A stretch of DNA of 64,000 bases from Arcobacter roscoffensis. Lineage in GTDB: Bacteria; Campylobacterota; Campylobacteria; Campylobacterales; Arcobacteraceae. Shown here one piece after another: positions 36,003 to 45,279 of the stretch. The position numbers were made by a program, and so were the translations under genes. Below the pieces are notes generated by a model. The model made no database searches, was not told where the DNA came from, and saw only the letters and a program-made list of their open reading frames with translations. Location: contig NZ_CP100595.1 in assembly GCF_024267655.1 (NCBI RefSeq), positions 1,922,001 through 1,986,000 of the forward strand, written 5' to 3'. The stretch's first letter is position 1; every line of letters starts with the position of its first letter.

Positions 36003-38198
36003 ATGTTAGTATCAAATAATTCACTTTTAAATGTACTATTACCAAATGATAATAAAGCCTTAAAAGAGGTTTTAAAAGAGGCAGATTCAAAGACTCTTCA
36101 AGATATGATAAAAAACAAATCCGTATCTGTAAATGATGTTTTGAAAAACCTTTTTGATGATATTAAAAATGGTACTAAAACAAATGCCAATATAGAGAAC
36201 ATACTAAAAAACACTAATGCTTTTAAGGACTTAGGCTCTTTTTCTAAATCACTTAGTTCGGTTTTAGCACAAATTGATTCAAATTCAAATTTAAATAAAT
36301 TCAAAGCAAATCTAGAATCATTTTTAAAAAACATCGCAAATATAGATGAAAATACTCTAAAAGAACAAATAAGTAAATCAGGAGTATTCCTAGAGTCAAA
36401 AATAGCTCAAAATACACAAAATAAGGGCACACTTCCTGCAAATGTAGAAAAGCTTTTAACACAAATACAAAACCTAGTAAAAGATATAAATTCACCTATT
36501 GCAAAGCAAGTAAGTGAGCTTATAACAAAAACTTTACAACAAGCCCCTACTTCAACAAATACAAAAAGTACTGAAAACCTAAAAGCCTTAGTTCCCTTAC
36601 TTCAAAACCTAGTAAGTACACTACAAGGCAGCAGTACAAAAGATTTGTCAAATCTTACAAATCAACTAAAAAATATGGTATCACAAGGCTCACTTCTTGA
36701 GTCAAAACTTGATAATCTAAAAACAATAAGTTCAAACAATTCTGCAAATATAACTGCACCTACAAGTAAAAATGAGCAAACAGGAATTAACCAAGGGGTT
36801 TTAAATGCTCAAACACCCAAAACAAAAGAAGTAGTTCATTCATCTCAAACTCCTACAAATCAAGTAAGTGTACTTCAAAATACAAAAGAGCAAGTAAATA
36901 CTCAAACCAAACAGTTATTAAATGAGATTAAAACTCAATTTAATATTAATAATGCAAGCAATCCAAGTGCGACAAAAGTTGTAAATGAACAAATTGATAA
37001 TCTTTTAAAGTCAAATGACTTATTTGCAAAAAATGACAAACTTATAGAACCAAAAGCTTTATTAAATAATCTTCTTAATTCAAGTGAAATAAAACAAGCC
37101 TCAAATCAAAACCAAAATATCTCAAATCTAGTTTTAAACCTCAAAAATATATCTGAAAATATTTCTAACCTTGAAACAAAAGTGCAAAATTTTATAAATG
37201 TAACTAGTGAAAAAAACGCAACTTTATCAAACCTAAAAGAGAATCTAGCCTCATTAAAAACAGAGTTAGTAAATATTAAAAATGTAGATTTAAGTGTATC
37301 AAATAAAATAGTTTCAAAACTAGAAAACTTAGATAATTTATTTGCAAAAATAGAAAATCCAAATGCAAATACAGAAGTTATTAAAACAAGCTCTTTACAA
37401 ACTTCTAATATGCCAAGTAATCAAAGTAATATATCAAGTAGCTTCCCAAATAACTTTGCAAATAATCTAAATAGTTTGATTTTACTTCTAAAAGAGAGTA
37501 TTACAAACCTAACAAGTAATCAAAATAACCCAAATGCTCCTGCAGTTCAAAATCAAATACTTGAAGTAGTTGATAAAATTGAGTCAACTATAAAAGAGAG
37601 TATTCAAAACTCAAATATAAATCAAGCTATGAATTTAAATCAAACTAAAGAAAGTAGTAATCCTTTATCAAATGATATGAAATCAATACTCCTACAAATG
37701 CAAGATGAATTAGCTTCAAAAACAGACCAAAAATCTCAAGAGATATTTAAACAAGTGGATAAAATGCTTATGCAAATAGACTATCACCAACTTCTATCTA
37801 TGAGTTCAAACTCCAATTATGTTTATGTTCCTTTTTTATGGGATATGCTAGAAGAAGGAAGTATTGGAATAAAAAAATCTAAAGATGAAGAAAAGTTTTA
37901 TTGTCAAATTCACTTAACACTAAAGGATTTTGGTAAAGTTGATTTAATGATGGGACTTTATGATAAAAATAAAATTGATATAACAATATATGCTCAAAGA
38001 GAGCATTTCAAAGAAAAAGTTAGAGATAATCTACAAACATTAAAAAAATCTTTAAATAAAGTAGATTTAATTCCTGTAAATATAAAACTTCTTGATTTAA
38101 AAGAAGAGAATAAAACAGAAGATAAACCAACACAAACATACAATAAAAATGCATATGACAACTCAAGCTTTAGTTCTGGTATTGATATAAGAGTTTAA
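36003..38198 (+). CDS. FliK-like flagellar hook-length control domain protein
   Basis: This 731-residue protein has a long Asn/Ser/Gln-rich, helical, low-complexity N-terminal region (about 1-590) and a compact C-terminal domain (about 610-700: FYCQIHLTLKDFGKVDLMMGLY, then DITIYAQREHFKEKVRDNLQTLK). The C-terminal domain matches the Flg_hook domain of FliK, which senses hook length and switches the export gate by touching FlhB. It is followed by a gene for the FlhB C-terminal homologue FlhX, so the pair is functionally consistent. Long repeats with no other domain are normal for the family. It may be a paralogue of the main FliK. The start lacks a clear ribosome-binding site. Confidence 0.72.
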   Translation: MLVSNNSLLNVLLPNDNKALKEVLKEADSKTLQDMIKNKSVSVNDVLKNLFDDIKNGTKTNANIENILKNTNAFKDLGSFSKSLSSVLAQIDSNSNLNKFKANLESFLKNIANIDENTLKEQISKSGVFLESKIAQNTQNKGTLPANVEKLLTQIQNLVKDINSPIAKQVSELITKTLQQAPTSTNTKSTENLKALVPLLQNLVSTLQGSSTKDLSNLTNQLKNMVSQGSLLESKLDNLKTISSNNSANITAPTSKNEQTGINQGVLNAQTPKTKEVVHSSQTPTNQVSVLQNTKEQVNTQTKQLLNEIKTQFNINNASNPSATKVVNEQIDNLLKSNDLFAKNDKLIEPKALLNNLLNSSEIKQASNQNQNISNLVLNLKNISENISNLETKVQNFINVTSEKNATLSNLKENLASLKTELVNIKNVDLSVSNKIVSKLENLDNLFAKIENPNANTEVIKTSSLQTSNMPSNQSNISSSFPNNFANNLNSLILLLKESITNLTSNQNNPNAPAVQNQILEVVDKIESTIKESIQNSNINQAMNLNQTKESSNPLSNDMKSILLQMQDELASKTDQKSQEIFKQVDKMLMQIDYHQLLSMSSNSNYVYVPFLWDMLEEGSIGIKKSKDEEKFYCQIHLTLKDFGKVDLMMGLYDKNKIDITIYAQREHFKEKVRDNLQTLKKSLNKVDLIPVNIKLLDLKEENKTEDKPTQTYNKNAYDNSSFSSGIDIRV

Positions 38199-38199
38199 A

Positions 38200-38526
38200 A
38201 TGCAAAAAGATATAAAACAAGAGAACTATACACCAAAAGCAGCAGCACTTAAATACGATATAGATAATGATAGTGCTCCTAAAATAACTGCTAAAGGAAA
38301 AGGTGAAACAGCAAATAACATCATAAAAATTGCTAGAGAAAATGATATACCTATCAAAAAAGATGAAGACTTAATTGAACTTTTATCTCAACTTGATTTA
38401 GATAAAGAGATTCCTGCAAGTATGTACAAAGCTGTTGCTGAAATTTTCTCTTTTATTTATGATATGACCAACCAAGGCAAAAAAATAGATGAAAAATTAG
38501 AAGAAAGATTACAAGATAAAGATTGA
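38200..38526 (+). CDS. FlhX: stand-alone FlhB C-terminal domain homologue
   Basis: This 108-residue protein matches the cytoplasmic FlhB/EscU C-terminal domain (AAALKYDIDNDSAPKITAKGKGETA, then DNDIPIKKDEDLIELLSQLD and IPASMYKAVAEIFSFIYD). It has no membrane part and no NPTH autocleavage site. FlhX proteins can replace the processed FlhB fragment in the flagellar export gate. The gene starts one base after the FliK-like gene stops, so both are translated together. The length is normal for FlhX. Confidence 0.85.
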   Translation: MQKDIKQENYTPKAAALKYDIDNDSAPKITAKGKGETANNIIKIARENDIPIKKDEDLIELLSQLDLDKEIPASMYKAVAEIFSFIYDMTNQGKKIDEKLEERLQDKD

Positions 38527-38593
38527 TAAGCATATAAGAGAGTTTATAATATAATCCCCACTTTAAAATCAAATACAAAGTAATACAAATCAA

Positions 38594-39034
38594 ATGAAAT
38601 ATAATAACTTAGACAGCCCAATTTTTTTATTTACACTAATTATTGTTGCAGTTGTTTTAAACCTTATTTCTTCAATCTATTTTTTAATTATTATGTTAAG
38701 TGGTGTTTTATTTATGGCTTTTTTTGTAAGCCTTAAAAATAGAAGAATGTATTCACTTTTTTTTATAGTTATTGCATTTTTATTTATTGAAATAAACTCA
38801 GGGTTAAAGCCTTTATCCCTTACTTTACTATCACTATTTTTATATATTTTTGTAACTCCACATATTAAAAGAACCCTTTCTTTTAGCTCTATTAATAGCT
38901 ATATTTATGTAATTTTATTTTATCTTGGAGTGCTTTTACTTTGGTCTTTATCTACTCCTTTAGATGAAACTATTCTAAAAGCTGTAATTGCTAATATTTT
39001 TATTGATTTATTATTTATTGGAGCATTTATATGA
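38594..39034 (+). CDS. Multi-pass membrane protein, MreD-like position
   Basis: This 146-residue protein has about five hydrophobic helices (about 10-48, 55-70, 77-92, 103-122 and 128-145). No sequence signature is decisive. Its stop overlaps the start of mrdA in an ATGA arrangement, and in many bacteria mreD directly precedes the PBP2 gene. The position plus the size and number of helices suggest MreD, a partner of the cell-elongation machinery. Identification rests mainly on context. Confidence 0.6.
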   Translation: MKYNNLDSPIFLFTLIIVAVVLNLISSIYFLIIMLSGVLFMAFFVSLKNRRMYSLFFIVIAFLFIEINSGLKPLSLTLLSLFLYIFVTPHIKRTLSFSSINSYIYVILFYLGVLLLWSLSTPLDETILKAVIANIFIDLLFIGAFI

Positions 39035-40806
39035 ATATGCGTTTAAATTTAATCTTTATTCTTATTTTTGTAATTATGACTACATTACTAGTTAGAGTAT
39101 ATTTTTTAAGTATTAAGTCAAATACATATTATGAAGAATTATCAAAAAGAAACTATATCAATAGAATAAATAAAGTTCCTGTAAGAGGTGTTATTGAAGA
39201 TAGAAATGGCAAGAAACTAGCTATTAACCAAATGGGCTTTTCTATTTTAATTAAACCACATTTAAGATCATCAAAAAATAAAGAGAAATTAAATAATGCT
39301 GTGGAGTTTATTGAAAAGCATTTTCCAAAATATGAGAAGAAAAAGCTTCTAAAAAACTATAAAAGAAAAGACTCAGCCTACAATCATGACTTTGTAAAAG
39401 TAGTTGATTACATACCCTATGAAGATTTTTTTCCTAAATATACACTATTTGCTTCAAAAGAGAATATAAAAGTTGAATCAGCAGTAAAGAGATATTACCC
39501 ATATAAAAATGTAGCTTCACATATTATAGGATATGTTGGTAAAGCATCTAGATTAGATATTGTAAAAAATGAACTTTCAGCTTATAGTGGGATAATTGGG
39601 AAAAGTGGTTTAGAAAAATACTACAATGACATTTTACAAGGTGAGATGGGATATAAAGATATAAAAGTAAATGCCTTAAATGAAGAAATTGAAGTTTTAG
39701 AAGAGAAAAAACCCTCATCTAACAACAATATAAAAATCTCTTTAGATATTGAACTTCAAAAATATATTCAAGATATCTTTAACTATAAAGGTGGAGCTGT
39801 TATTGTAATGGATTCTTCAAATGGTGAGTTATTAGCAGCTGCATCATTTCCAGAGTTTGACAATAATATTTTTGCTAGAGGTATTTCCGTAAAAGAGTGG
39901 AATAAAATGAGAAATGATTTTAATCACCCTTTTACAAATAAGCTTATTAATGGACTATATCCTCCTGGGTCTATTATAAAAATGGGTGTTGCCTTATCTT
40001 TTTTAGAAAATGGTGTAGAAGAAAACTATAAAGTAAATGATACAGGTTTTATTAAAATCGGTAATAGAAACTTTAGAGGATGGAAAAGAGGCGGTCACGG
40101 TATTGTTGACTTTAATAAAGCTATTAGGGAAAGTAGTGATGACTTCTTTTATAAAGGAAGTCTAAGAATTGGTATAAACAAAATATCAAAAACACTGGAT
40201 AAACTTGGTATTGGAAGACAAACGGGAGTTGATCAAGTAAATGAGTTTTATGGAATAAATCCAAATAAAGATTGGAAGCAAAAAAAATACAATAAGCCTT
40301 GGTATGTAGGTGAAACTGTTATTACATCTATTGGTCAAGGAAATATGCTTACTACTCCTATGCAAATGGCTAGATATACAGCTTATATAGCAAATGGAAA
40401 GCTTCCAACTCCTCACTTTTATAAAAAAAATTATAAAGAACCTGTTGCTTTAGACTTTAAAGAACGACATTTAGAAATGATGAGAAAAGGAATGTATGAA
40501 GTTATGTATCATAGAAAAGGTACTGCTTCTAGACATATTAGATCAAAAGTGAAACTTGCAGGTAAAACAGGAACAGCTCAAGTAGTTTCAATACCTCAAT
40601 CTGAAAAAATAAGAATGAAAGAGAGTGATTTAGACTATTATCAAAGATCTCATGCTTGGCTTACAACTTATGGACCATATAAAAATCCTAAATATGTAGT
40701 AACAGTTTTAGTTGAACATGGCGGGCATGGTGGAAGTGCAGCAGGAGGAATGGTAAGTAAAATATTTAATAAACTTCTTGAACTTGGATATATAAAAGAA
40801 AAGTAA
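39031..40806 (+). CDS. mrdA: Penicillin-binding protein 2 (elongasome transpeptidase)
   Basis: This 591-residue class B PBP has an N-terminal TM (about 5-26) and a pedestal region (about 45-220, PVRGVIEDRNGKKLA). The transpeptidase domain has Ser314-Ile-Ile-Lys317 (PPGSIIK), the second motif SSD (368-370) and Lys512-Thr-Gly514 (AGKTGTAQ). It crosslinks peptidoglycan during cell elongation with RodA. The S-x-N motif is SSD here, as in PBP2 proteins. The start overlaps the upstream MreD-like gene by 4 bases. Confidence 0.95.
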   Translation: MNMRLNLIFILIFVIMTTLLVRVYFLSIKSNTYYEELSKRNYINRINKVPVRGVIEDRNGKKLAINQMGFSILIKPHLRSSKNKEKLNNAVEFIEKHFPKYEKKKLLKNYKRKDSAYNHDFVKVVDYIPYEDFFPKYTLFASKENIKVESAVKRYYPYKNVASHIIGYVGKASRLDIVKNELSAYSGIIGKSGLEKYYNDILQGEMGYKDIKVNALNEEIEVLEEKKPSSNNNIKISLDIELQKYIQDIFNYKGGAVIVMDSSNGELLAAASFPEFDNNIFARGISVKEWNKMRNDFNHPFTNKLINGLYPPGSIIKMGVALSFLENGVEENYKVNDTGFIKIGNRNFRGWKRGGHGIVDFNKAIRESSDDFFYKGSLRIGINKISKTLDKLGIGRQTGVDQVNEFYGINPNKDWKQKKYNKPWYVGETVITSIGQGNMLTTPMQMARYTAYIANGKLPTPHFYKKNYKEPVALDFKERHLEMMRKGMYEVMYHRKGTASRHIRSKVKLAGKTGTAQVVSIPQSEKIRMKESDLDYYQRSHAWLTTYGPYKNPKYVVTVLVEHGGHGGSAAGGMVSKIFNKLLELGYIKEK

Positions 40807-40837
40807 AAAGAGAAGCTTTAATCTAACTTCTCTTTTT
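40805..40837. terminator. Bidirectional terminator between mrdA and Gate-domain gene
   Basis: AAAAAGAGAAG (40805-40815) and CTTCTCTTTTT (40827-40837) form a perfect 11-bp stem. The right half lies inside the 3' end of the convergent gene. Confidence 0.75.
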
Positions 40838-41702
40838 GTGCCATATCATATGCTTTTAGTAAAATATATGAGAAAATAATAGCAAAAACAACTCTTGCAA
40901 CTACAATTATAGTAAGGTTTGCATCAAATATTACAAATAATAAAGTATCTTCTATAATAGCATGACATATCATCAAAAAAGTTCCCACATAAAATATATC
41001 TCTTTTACTTAAAGAAGAATTTTGAGCTTCTTTTATCAAAAGCCCTGCCCCATAAGTAATACCTAAAAAAACTCCTACCATTAATGAAAAGTTTTTTGAT
41101 ATATTCTTTTTAGATTCAACTATAAACTTTCTAGTTTTAATAAAATCCATTATAAATATAATAATTGAAATAAGAATTATAATTTTTATAGTTAAATCAA
41201 TAGAGTTCATAAAAGATGTTGTTAAAACATCCATTAGGTTTTCATAGACTCTTGGTTCAACTGTTGCCTTTGAAATTACATCTGAAAAAACTTCTTTTGG
41301 CAAAAGAGTTACTAAGAAAGCTACAATAAAACCACCAATAACTCTCAATGAAATAGAGTATATATTTGAAATCCCAAGCTTTTTCATAACAGCTGTCTCA
41401 ACTATAAGTGCATGACATATACCTAAAAATACTGCTAAAATAGTCCATTGTCTAGCTGTTAAATCTAAAGGTGCAGCAAATGCAATAGCTGCATAAAGAT
41501 TTAGAAACATACCACTTATTATACTTAAAGCAGCCTCTTTTGGTAAATCAAGAAGAGTTGTTAAAGGCTCTACTAAAAAAGATACATAAGATAAAAGATT
41601 GTAAAAGTATAAAACTTCAGCAAGAATATATATAGGAATTATTAGTTTTATAATAATCCATGCACTTTTAAGTGCAGAAAGTAAAGTTTGTTTATAATTC
41701 AA
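40818..41702 (-). CDS. Nucleoside-recognition (Gate) domain membrane protein
   Basis: This 294-residue integral membrane protein has about eight hydrophobic segments in two similar halves. Each contains the Gate-type pattern with a buried polar pair: GICHALIVETAVMKKLG near 95-112 and MICHAIIEDTLLFVIFD near 242-258. The duplicated H-x-I-x-E-x-T motif is characteristic of the nucleoside_recog/YjiH-SpmA type. The transported or sensed molecule is unknown. It is monocistronic, convergent with mrdA and divergent from fliP. Confidence 0.75.
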   Translation of the reverse strand: MNYKQTLLSALKSAWIIIKLIIPIYILAEVLYFYNLLSYVSFLVEPLTTLLDLPKEAALSIISGMFLNLYAAIAFAAPLDLTARQWTILAVFLGICHALIVETAVMKKLGISNIYSISLRVIGGFIVAFLVTLLPKEVFSDVISKATVEPRVYENLMDVLTTSFMNSIDLTIKIIILISIIIFIMDFIKTRKFIVESKKNISKNFSLMVGVFLGITYGAGLLIKEAQNSSLSKRDIFYVGTFLMICHAIIEDTLLFVIFDANLTIIVVARVVFAIIFSYILLKAYDMAQKEKLD

Positions 41703-41829
41703 GATTGTCTCCTAAATTAAAACAAAATAGCATAAAAATTATTACAATTTACTTATAATTTTTAAAACATTTTTTTATTACTTTTATCTGATTTTATATT
41801 TAGTCAGTTTTTAATCATTCTTTGGATAT

Positions 41830-41835
41830 TATAAT
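41830..41835 (+). promoter_or_regulatory. -10 box of fliP
   Basis: TATAAT lies 26 bases before the preferred TTG start of fliP. AGGA at about 41849-41852 is the likely ribosome-binding site. This looks like a housekeeping promoter rather than a sigma-54 or sigma-28 one. Confidence 0.4.
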
Positions 41836-41860
41836 TTTTATTTTTCATAGGATTATATAT

Positions 41861-42589
41861 TTGAAGGCACTTCTAACTTTACTAATTTTTAGCATTTCAC
41901 TTTTTGGGGCAGATGACCTACCTATTGTTAATCTATCTGTAGCAGCACTTGAAGAACCTGCTCAATTTGTAAAGACTATTAATATTGCAATTATATTAGC
42001 TCTTCTTGTATTAGCACCTTCACTTTTATTGATGGTTACATCTTTCACTAGAATTATTATTGTATTCTCATTTCTAAGACAGGCTATGGGTTTACAGCAA
42101 ACTCCACCTACGCAGATTGTTATTTCACTTGCTTTAGTAATGACTATATTTATTATGGAACCTTACGCCAAAAAATCTTGGGAAGAAGGTGTAAAGCCCT
42201 ATATGGAGGAAACTATAGGTTATGAAGAAGCTTTTGAAAAAGGTGTTCAACCTTTTAAAGAGTTTATGATAAAAAACACAAGAGAGTCTGATTTAGCTTT
42301 ATTTTATAGAATAAAAAAAGAACCAAACCCTAAAAATATAGATGATGTTCCTTTAACACTTTTAATGCCTGCATTTATTGTAAGTGAACTTAGAACCGCC
42401 TTTGAAATAGGCTTTTTAATATTCCTACCCTTCTTAGTAATCGATATTATTGTTGCCTCAATTCTAATGAGTCTTGGTATGATGATGTTACCACCTGTAA
42501 TGATTTCACTTCCAATCAAGATAATATTTTTCATCGTCATTGATGGATGGCAGTTGATTATTGGAAACCTTGCCCAGTCCTTTAAATAA
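41861..42589 (+). CDS. fliP: Flagellar export apparatus protein FliP
   Basis: This 242-residue protein starts at the TTG at 41861, preceded by AGGA. It yields a proper signal sequence (MKALLTLLIFSISLFGADD). The TTG at 41822 would add 13 hydrophobic residues and precede the promoter. TM segments lie at about 35-60 (ALLVLAPSLLLMVTSFTRII), 75-95, 175-200 and 205-230. The family signatures TSFTRIIIVFSFLRQAMGLQQTPP and LLMPAFIVSELRTAFEIGFLIFLPFLVIDI are intact. It forms the core of the export gate with FliQ and FliR. It is isolated from other flagellar genes except the FliK/FlhX pair 3 kb upstream. Confidence 0.95.
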   Translation: MKALLTLLIFSISLFGADDLPIVNLSVAALEEPAQFVKTINIAIILALLVLAPSLLLMVTSFTRIIIVFSFLRQAMGLQQTPPTQIVISLALVMTIFIMEPYAKKSWEEGVKPYMEETIGYEEAFEKGVQPFKEFMIKNTRESDLALFYRIKKEPNPKNIDDVPLTLLMPAFIVSELRTAFEIGFLIFLPFLVIDIIVASILMSLGMMMLPPVMISLPIKIIFFIVIDGWQLIIGNLAQSFK

Positions 42590-42593
42590 AGGT

Positions 42594-44516
42594 CTACAGA
42601 GGCAATTCTATAATAAACTTTGCCCCTTTACTAGTATTTTCTACTCTTAATTTACCATTTAAACTTTCAGTAACTATTTTATGACTCATATATAGACCTA
42701 ATCCTGTTCCTTGAGATTGATGTTTTGTTGTAAAATATGGTTCAAATATATGATTTATTACTTTATTGGGAACTCCTCCTGCATTGTCTTCAATAGTAAT
42801 ATATACCCTACTTTTATTCTTTTCTAAATTGAATATAATTGTTGGATTTTCAATATCTCTTTCTTTGAAAACATCTTTAGCATTATTGATAATATTTACA
42901 ATTACCTGTGATAGCTCTCCTGCTACAATTTTAATTTCAAAGGATTCAACTTCTTCTATATTAGTTATTAGCTCTATATGATTGTTTTTTAATGTTGCGG
43001 CTAAAAGATTAAAAATCTCTTTTATTCTGTCTTGAATAATTACAGTTTTATACTCTTTTTCTTCTTTTATAAAGTTTCTAAAAGTCTCTATTGTTTCACT
43101 AAGATATTTAGTACTAACATTAATACTATTTAGTTCATCAATTAATAATTCATCAGTTAATATACCCATTTCTTTTTGAAGTTTTATCCCCGTAGATGCT
43201 GTACTAATTATACTTAAAGGCTGTCTCCATTGATGTGCAATATTTCCTATCATCTCACCAAGAGAAGCCATTTTTGCTTGCTCTAGAAGTTGTATTTGCT
43301 GTTTTTCATACTCTTTTAGGTTTGTTATATCATAGTTTGCGCCTATTACATATAAAGGTTTATCAAATTCATCATATATAGTCTTACCAGAAGCTTTTAT
43401 ATATTTAAGTCCTTTTTTTGTTTTAATTCTAAAAGTAGTTTGAAATTTTGTTTTATTGTTTATAGAGTTATGAAGTTTTTCTTGTGCTTCTTGCATATCA
43501 TCTTCATACAAAGCTTTTACCCAAAGTTGAAAATCTGATTGACTAGTGTTTCTATCAACTTCATATAAATTATACATTTCATCATCCCAGTCTAAATCAT
43601 CTTTTACAATATCCCATTTCCATATTCCTATTTGTGCTGTTTTAGTTGCTTCTGATAATTTTAACGTCGTCTCTTTTAAATTGTTATATGACTTTTCTAA
43701 ACTTTTAAATAAATATCTTCTTGTATTGTTTTTTAAAAAATATACAACAACTAAAACAATTAATAAAAGTAATACTTTTATAGATATTGTAGTATAAAAA
43801 TAATTTTCATACTCTTCCAATAGTTTACTATTTAAGTTTTCAATCTTCGCATCTAAAATATTTAAAGGTATACCTGTTGCAATAATCCAGTTATATTTTT
43901 TATAGAGTTTTGCATAAGATATTTTTTTAGTAATCTTTAAAGAGTTTATCTCTTTAAAATAATAAGAGTAAAATACTTCTTTGTTTTTTAAGATACCTTC
44001 TAATTCTTTTTTATACGGAAGTTTTCCTTTTATATCTTTTGTATTTAAAGATAAATAACTACCCTCAGTTTCTTTTAAATTTGGATGAATCAATCTTTTT
44101 GCATATTTTTGTTTAATATCAATATTTTCAATCTTATTAATCCATGTGTACCTTTGCTTATCAAAAATACTGTTATATAAATAAGAACGAACCTCTTCTT
44201 CAAAAAGTATATAATTTAAGTCGTTTAAATAAGAAGAAGTGTTTCCATCTAACTTTTGTTCTTTAATATAAAAATCATGAAGATTATCAATAAAATATAT
44301 TGTAGTATGAATTGATTCTTTTAATCTTTGCTTATATTCCTCAATAACATTTTCTTGAGTTATTTTTAATTGTTTTTCAATATTAACTTTTTTTGATTTT
44401 AAATCAATATATGTAGAAATAAAAACTAACATAAGTATAAGTAAAAAAACAGAATATAGATATTTATTATACTTATTTGCTTTTTTATTTAAACTTATGT
44501 CTATATTATCATTCAT
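42594..44516 (-). CDS. Cache-PAS sensor histidine kinase
   Basis: This 640-residue membrane kinase has TM1 (about 20-38), a periplasmic Cache-like domain (about 45-240, with GSYLSLNTKDIKGK and YNWIIATGIPL) and TM2 (about 241-262). A PAS domain lies at about 290-400 (IGIWKWDIVKDDLDWDD...GANYDITN). The kinase core has His428 in GEMIGNIAHQWRQPLS, the N-box VIVNIINNAKDVF, the G1 DNAGG and the G2 GTGLGLYMS. The HQWRQP H-box is typical of kinases in this phylum. There is no response regulator gene nearby (orphan). It senses an unknown small molecule in the periplasm. Confidence 0.9.
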   Translation of the reverse strand: MNDNIDISLNKKANKYNKYLYSVFLLILMLVFISTYIDLKSKKVNIEKQLKITQENVIEEYKQRLKESIHTTIYFIDNLHDFYIKEQKLDGNTSSYLNDLNYILFEEEVRSYLYNSIFDKQRYTWINKIENIDIKQKYAKRLIHPNLKETEGSYLSLNTKDIKGKLPYKKELEGILKNKEVFYSYYFKEINSLKITKKISYAKLYKKYNWIIATGIPLNILDAKIENLNSKLLEEYENYFYTTISIKVLLLLIVLVVVYFLKNNTRRYLFKSLEKSYNNLKETTLKLSEATKTAQIGIWKWDIVKDDLDWDDEMYNLYEVDRNTSQSDFQLWVKALYEDDMQEAQEKLHNSINNKTKFQTTFRIKTKKGLKYIKASGKTIYDEFDKPLYVIGANYDITNLKEYEKQQIQLLEQAKMASLGEMIGNIAHQWRQPLSIISTASTGIKLQKEMGILTDELLIDELNSINVSTKYLSETIETFRNFIKEEKEYKTVIIQDRIKEIFNLLAATLKNNHIELITNIEEVESFEIKIVAGELSQVIVNIINNAKDVFKERDIENPTIIFNLEKNKSRVYITIEDNAGGVPNKVINHIFEPYFTTKHQSQGTGLGLYMSHKIVTESLNGKLRVENTSKGAKFIIELPL

Positions 44517-44625
44517 TATATAACCTTTTTATGCATAAATAAATTATTATCTAATATTTAAATAGTATAACATATTTTATATCTAATAAAAAAATATTAA
44601 ATCTCATAATTTAGTCTAAATAAAG

Positions 44626-44631
44626 TATAAT
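44626..44631 (+). promoter_or_regulatory. -10 box of the SlyD-like gene
   Basis: TATAAT lies 37 bases before the ATG at 44669. GCAAGGA at about 44652-44658 is the ribosome-binding site. Confidence 0.45.
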
Positions 44632-44668
44632 TCAAAAATTTTATTAAAAAAAGCAAGGATTTTAATAT

Positions 44669-45091
44669 ATGGCAATTGAAGTTAATCAAAATGTAAAAAT
44701 ATTTTTTGAAGTAAAAGTAGATGGTAAAGTAGTAGATGGAACAACTTCAAACAAAGCTTTTGAATTCACATTTGGTGTTGGACAAGTAATAGCAGGACTT
44801 GAAGAAAGAATCAAAGATATGCAAGCTGGTGATAGTGCAAGTTTTATAGTTCCAGCAGCAGAAGCCTATGGAGAGTATAATCCTCAGGCTAAACAAGTTT
44901 TACCAATAGAAGAAGTTGCAGGAATTCCTGATTTAAAAGTAGGTATGCAATTACAAGGTGAAGATGAAGAAGGTCAGCCTATTCAAGTTTTAGTAGAAGA
45001 AATTACTGATACAGAAGTTACACTTGATTATAATCATCCTCTAGCAGGAAAAGATATGGAATATACTGTAAAAATTGATTCATTATTGTAA
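44669..45091 (+). CDS. SlyD-like FKBP-type peptidyl-prolyl isomerase
   Basis: This 140-residue protein has an FKBP domain interrupted by an insert-in-flap (IF) chaperone domain (about 70-120). FTFGVGQVIAGLEERIKDMQAGDSA matches the FKBP active-site region, and LDYNHPLAGKDM the SlyD signature near the C-terminus. The histidine-rich metal-binding tail of E. coli SlyD is missing, as in many relatives. It probably assists folding of Tat or metalloprotein substrates. It ends 13 bases before a strong terminator. Confidence 0.88.
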   Translation: MAIEVNQNVKIFFEVKVDGKVVDGTTSNKAFEFTFGVGQVIAGLEERIKDMQAGDSASFIVPAAEAYGEYNPQAKQVLPIEEVAGIPDLKVGMQLQGEDEEGQPIQVLVEEITDTEVTLDYNHPLAGKDMEYTVKIDSLL

Positions 45092-45098
45092 AACTATA

Positions 45099-45124
45099 AA
45101 AAAAGCAGGTTTCCCTGCTTTTTT
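45099..45124 (+). terminator. Rho-independent terminator after the SlyD-like gene
   Basis: A GC-rich stem GCAGG (45105-45109) / CCTGC (45114-45118) extends through flanking A and T runs (45099-45124) and ends in six T. Confidence 0.9.
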
Positions 45125-45133
45125 ACTTACATT

Positions 45134-45279
45134 TTAAAGCATCTTCTTTAGAGTATAGATTTTGTATTTACACTCAAACCAAAGTTTCTCAGCTGCTACT
45201 TTCCAAGTCCAGTCTAGTCCACAATGTAAGCAAGCATTTTTTCTCTTTCACCTTTATACTGAGCATTTTTCATTTTCAT
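45134..45279 (-). pseudogene. Frameshifted remnant of a DUF2256 gene
   Basis: The minus strand starts with MKMKNAQYKGEREK (from 45279) and then hits a stop after a frame change. In the +2 frame it continues ACLHCGLDWTWKVAAEKLWFE, then CKYKIYTLKKML and a stop at 45134. The pattern C-x-x-C-G-x-x-[FW]-T-W-K...W-x-E-x-K-Y aligns without gaps to DUF2256 (CxVCGRPFTWRKKW..VWDEVKYC). The second cysteine pair is lost and the frame is broken in the A-rich stretch near 45235-45245. It is probably a decaying gene, and no promoter or ribosome-binding site is obvious. Confidence 0.55.
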
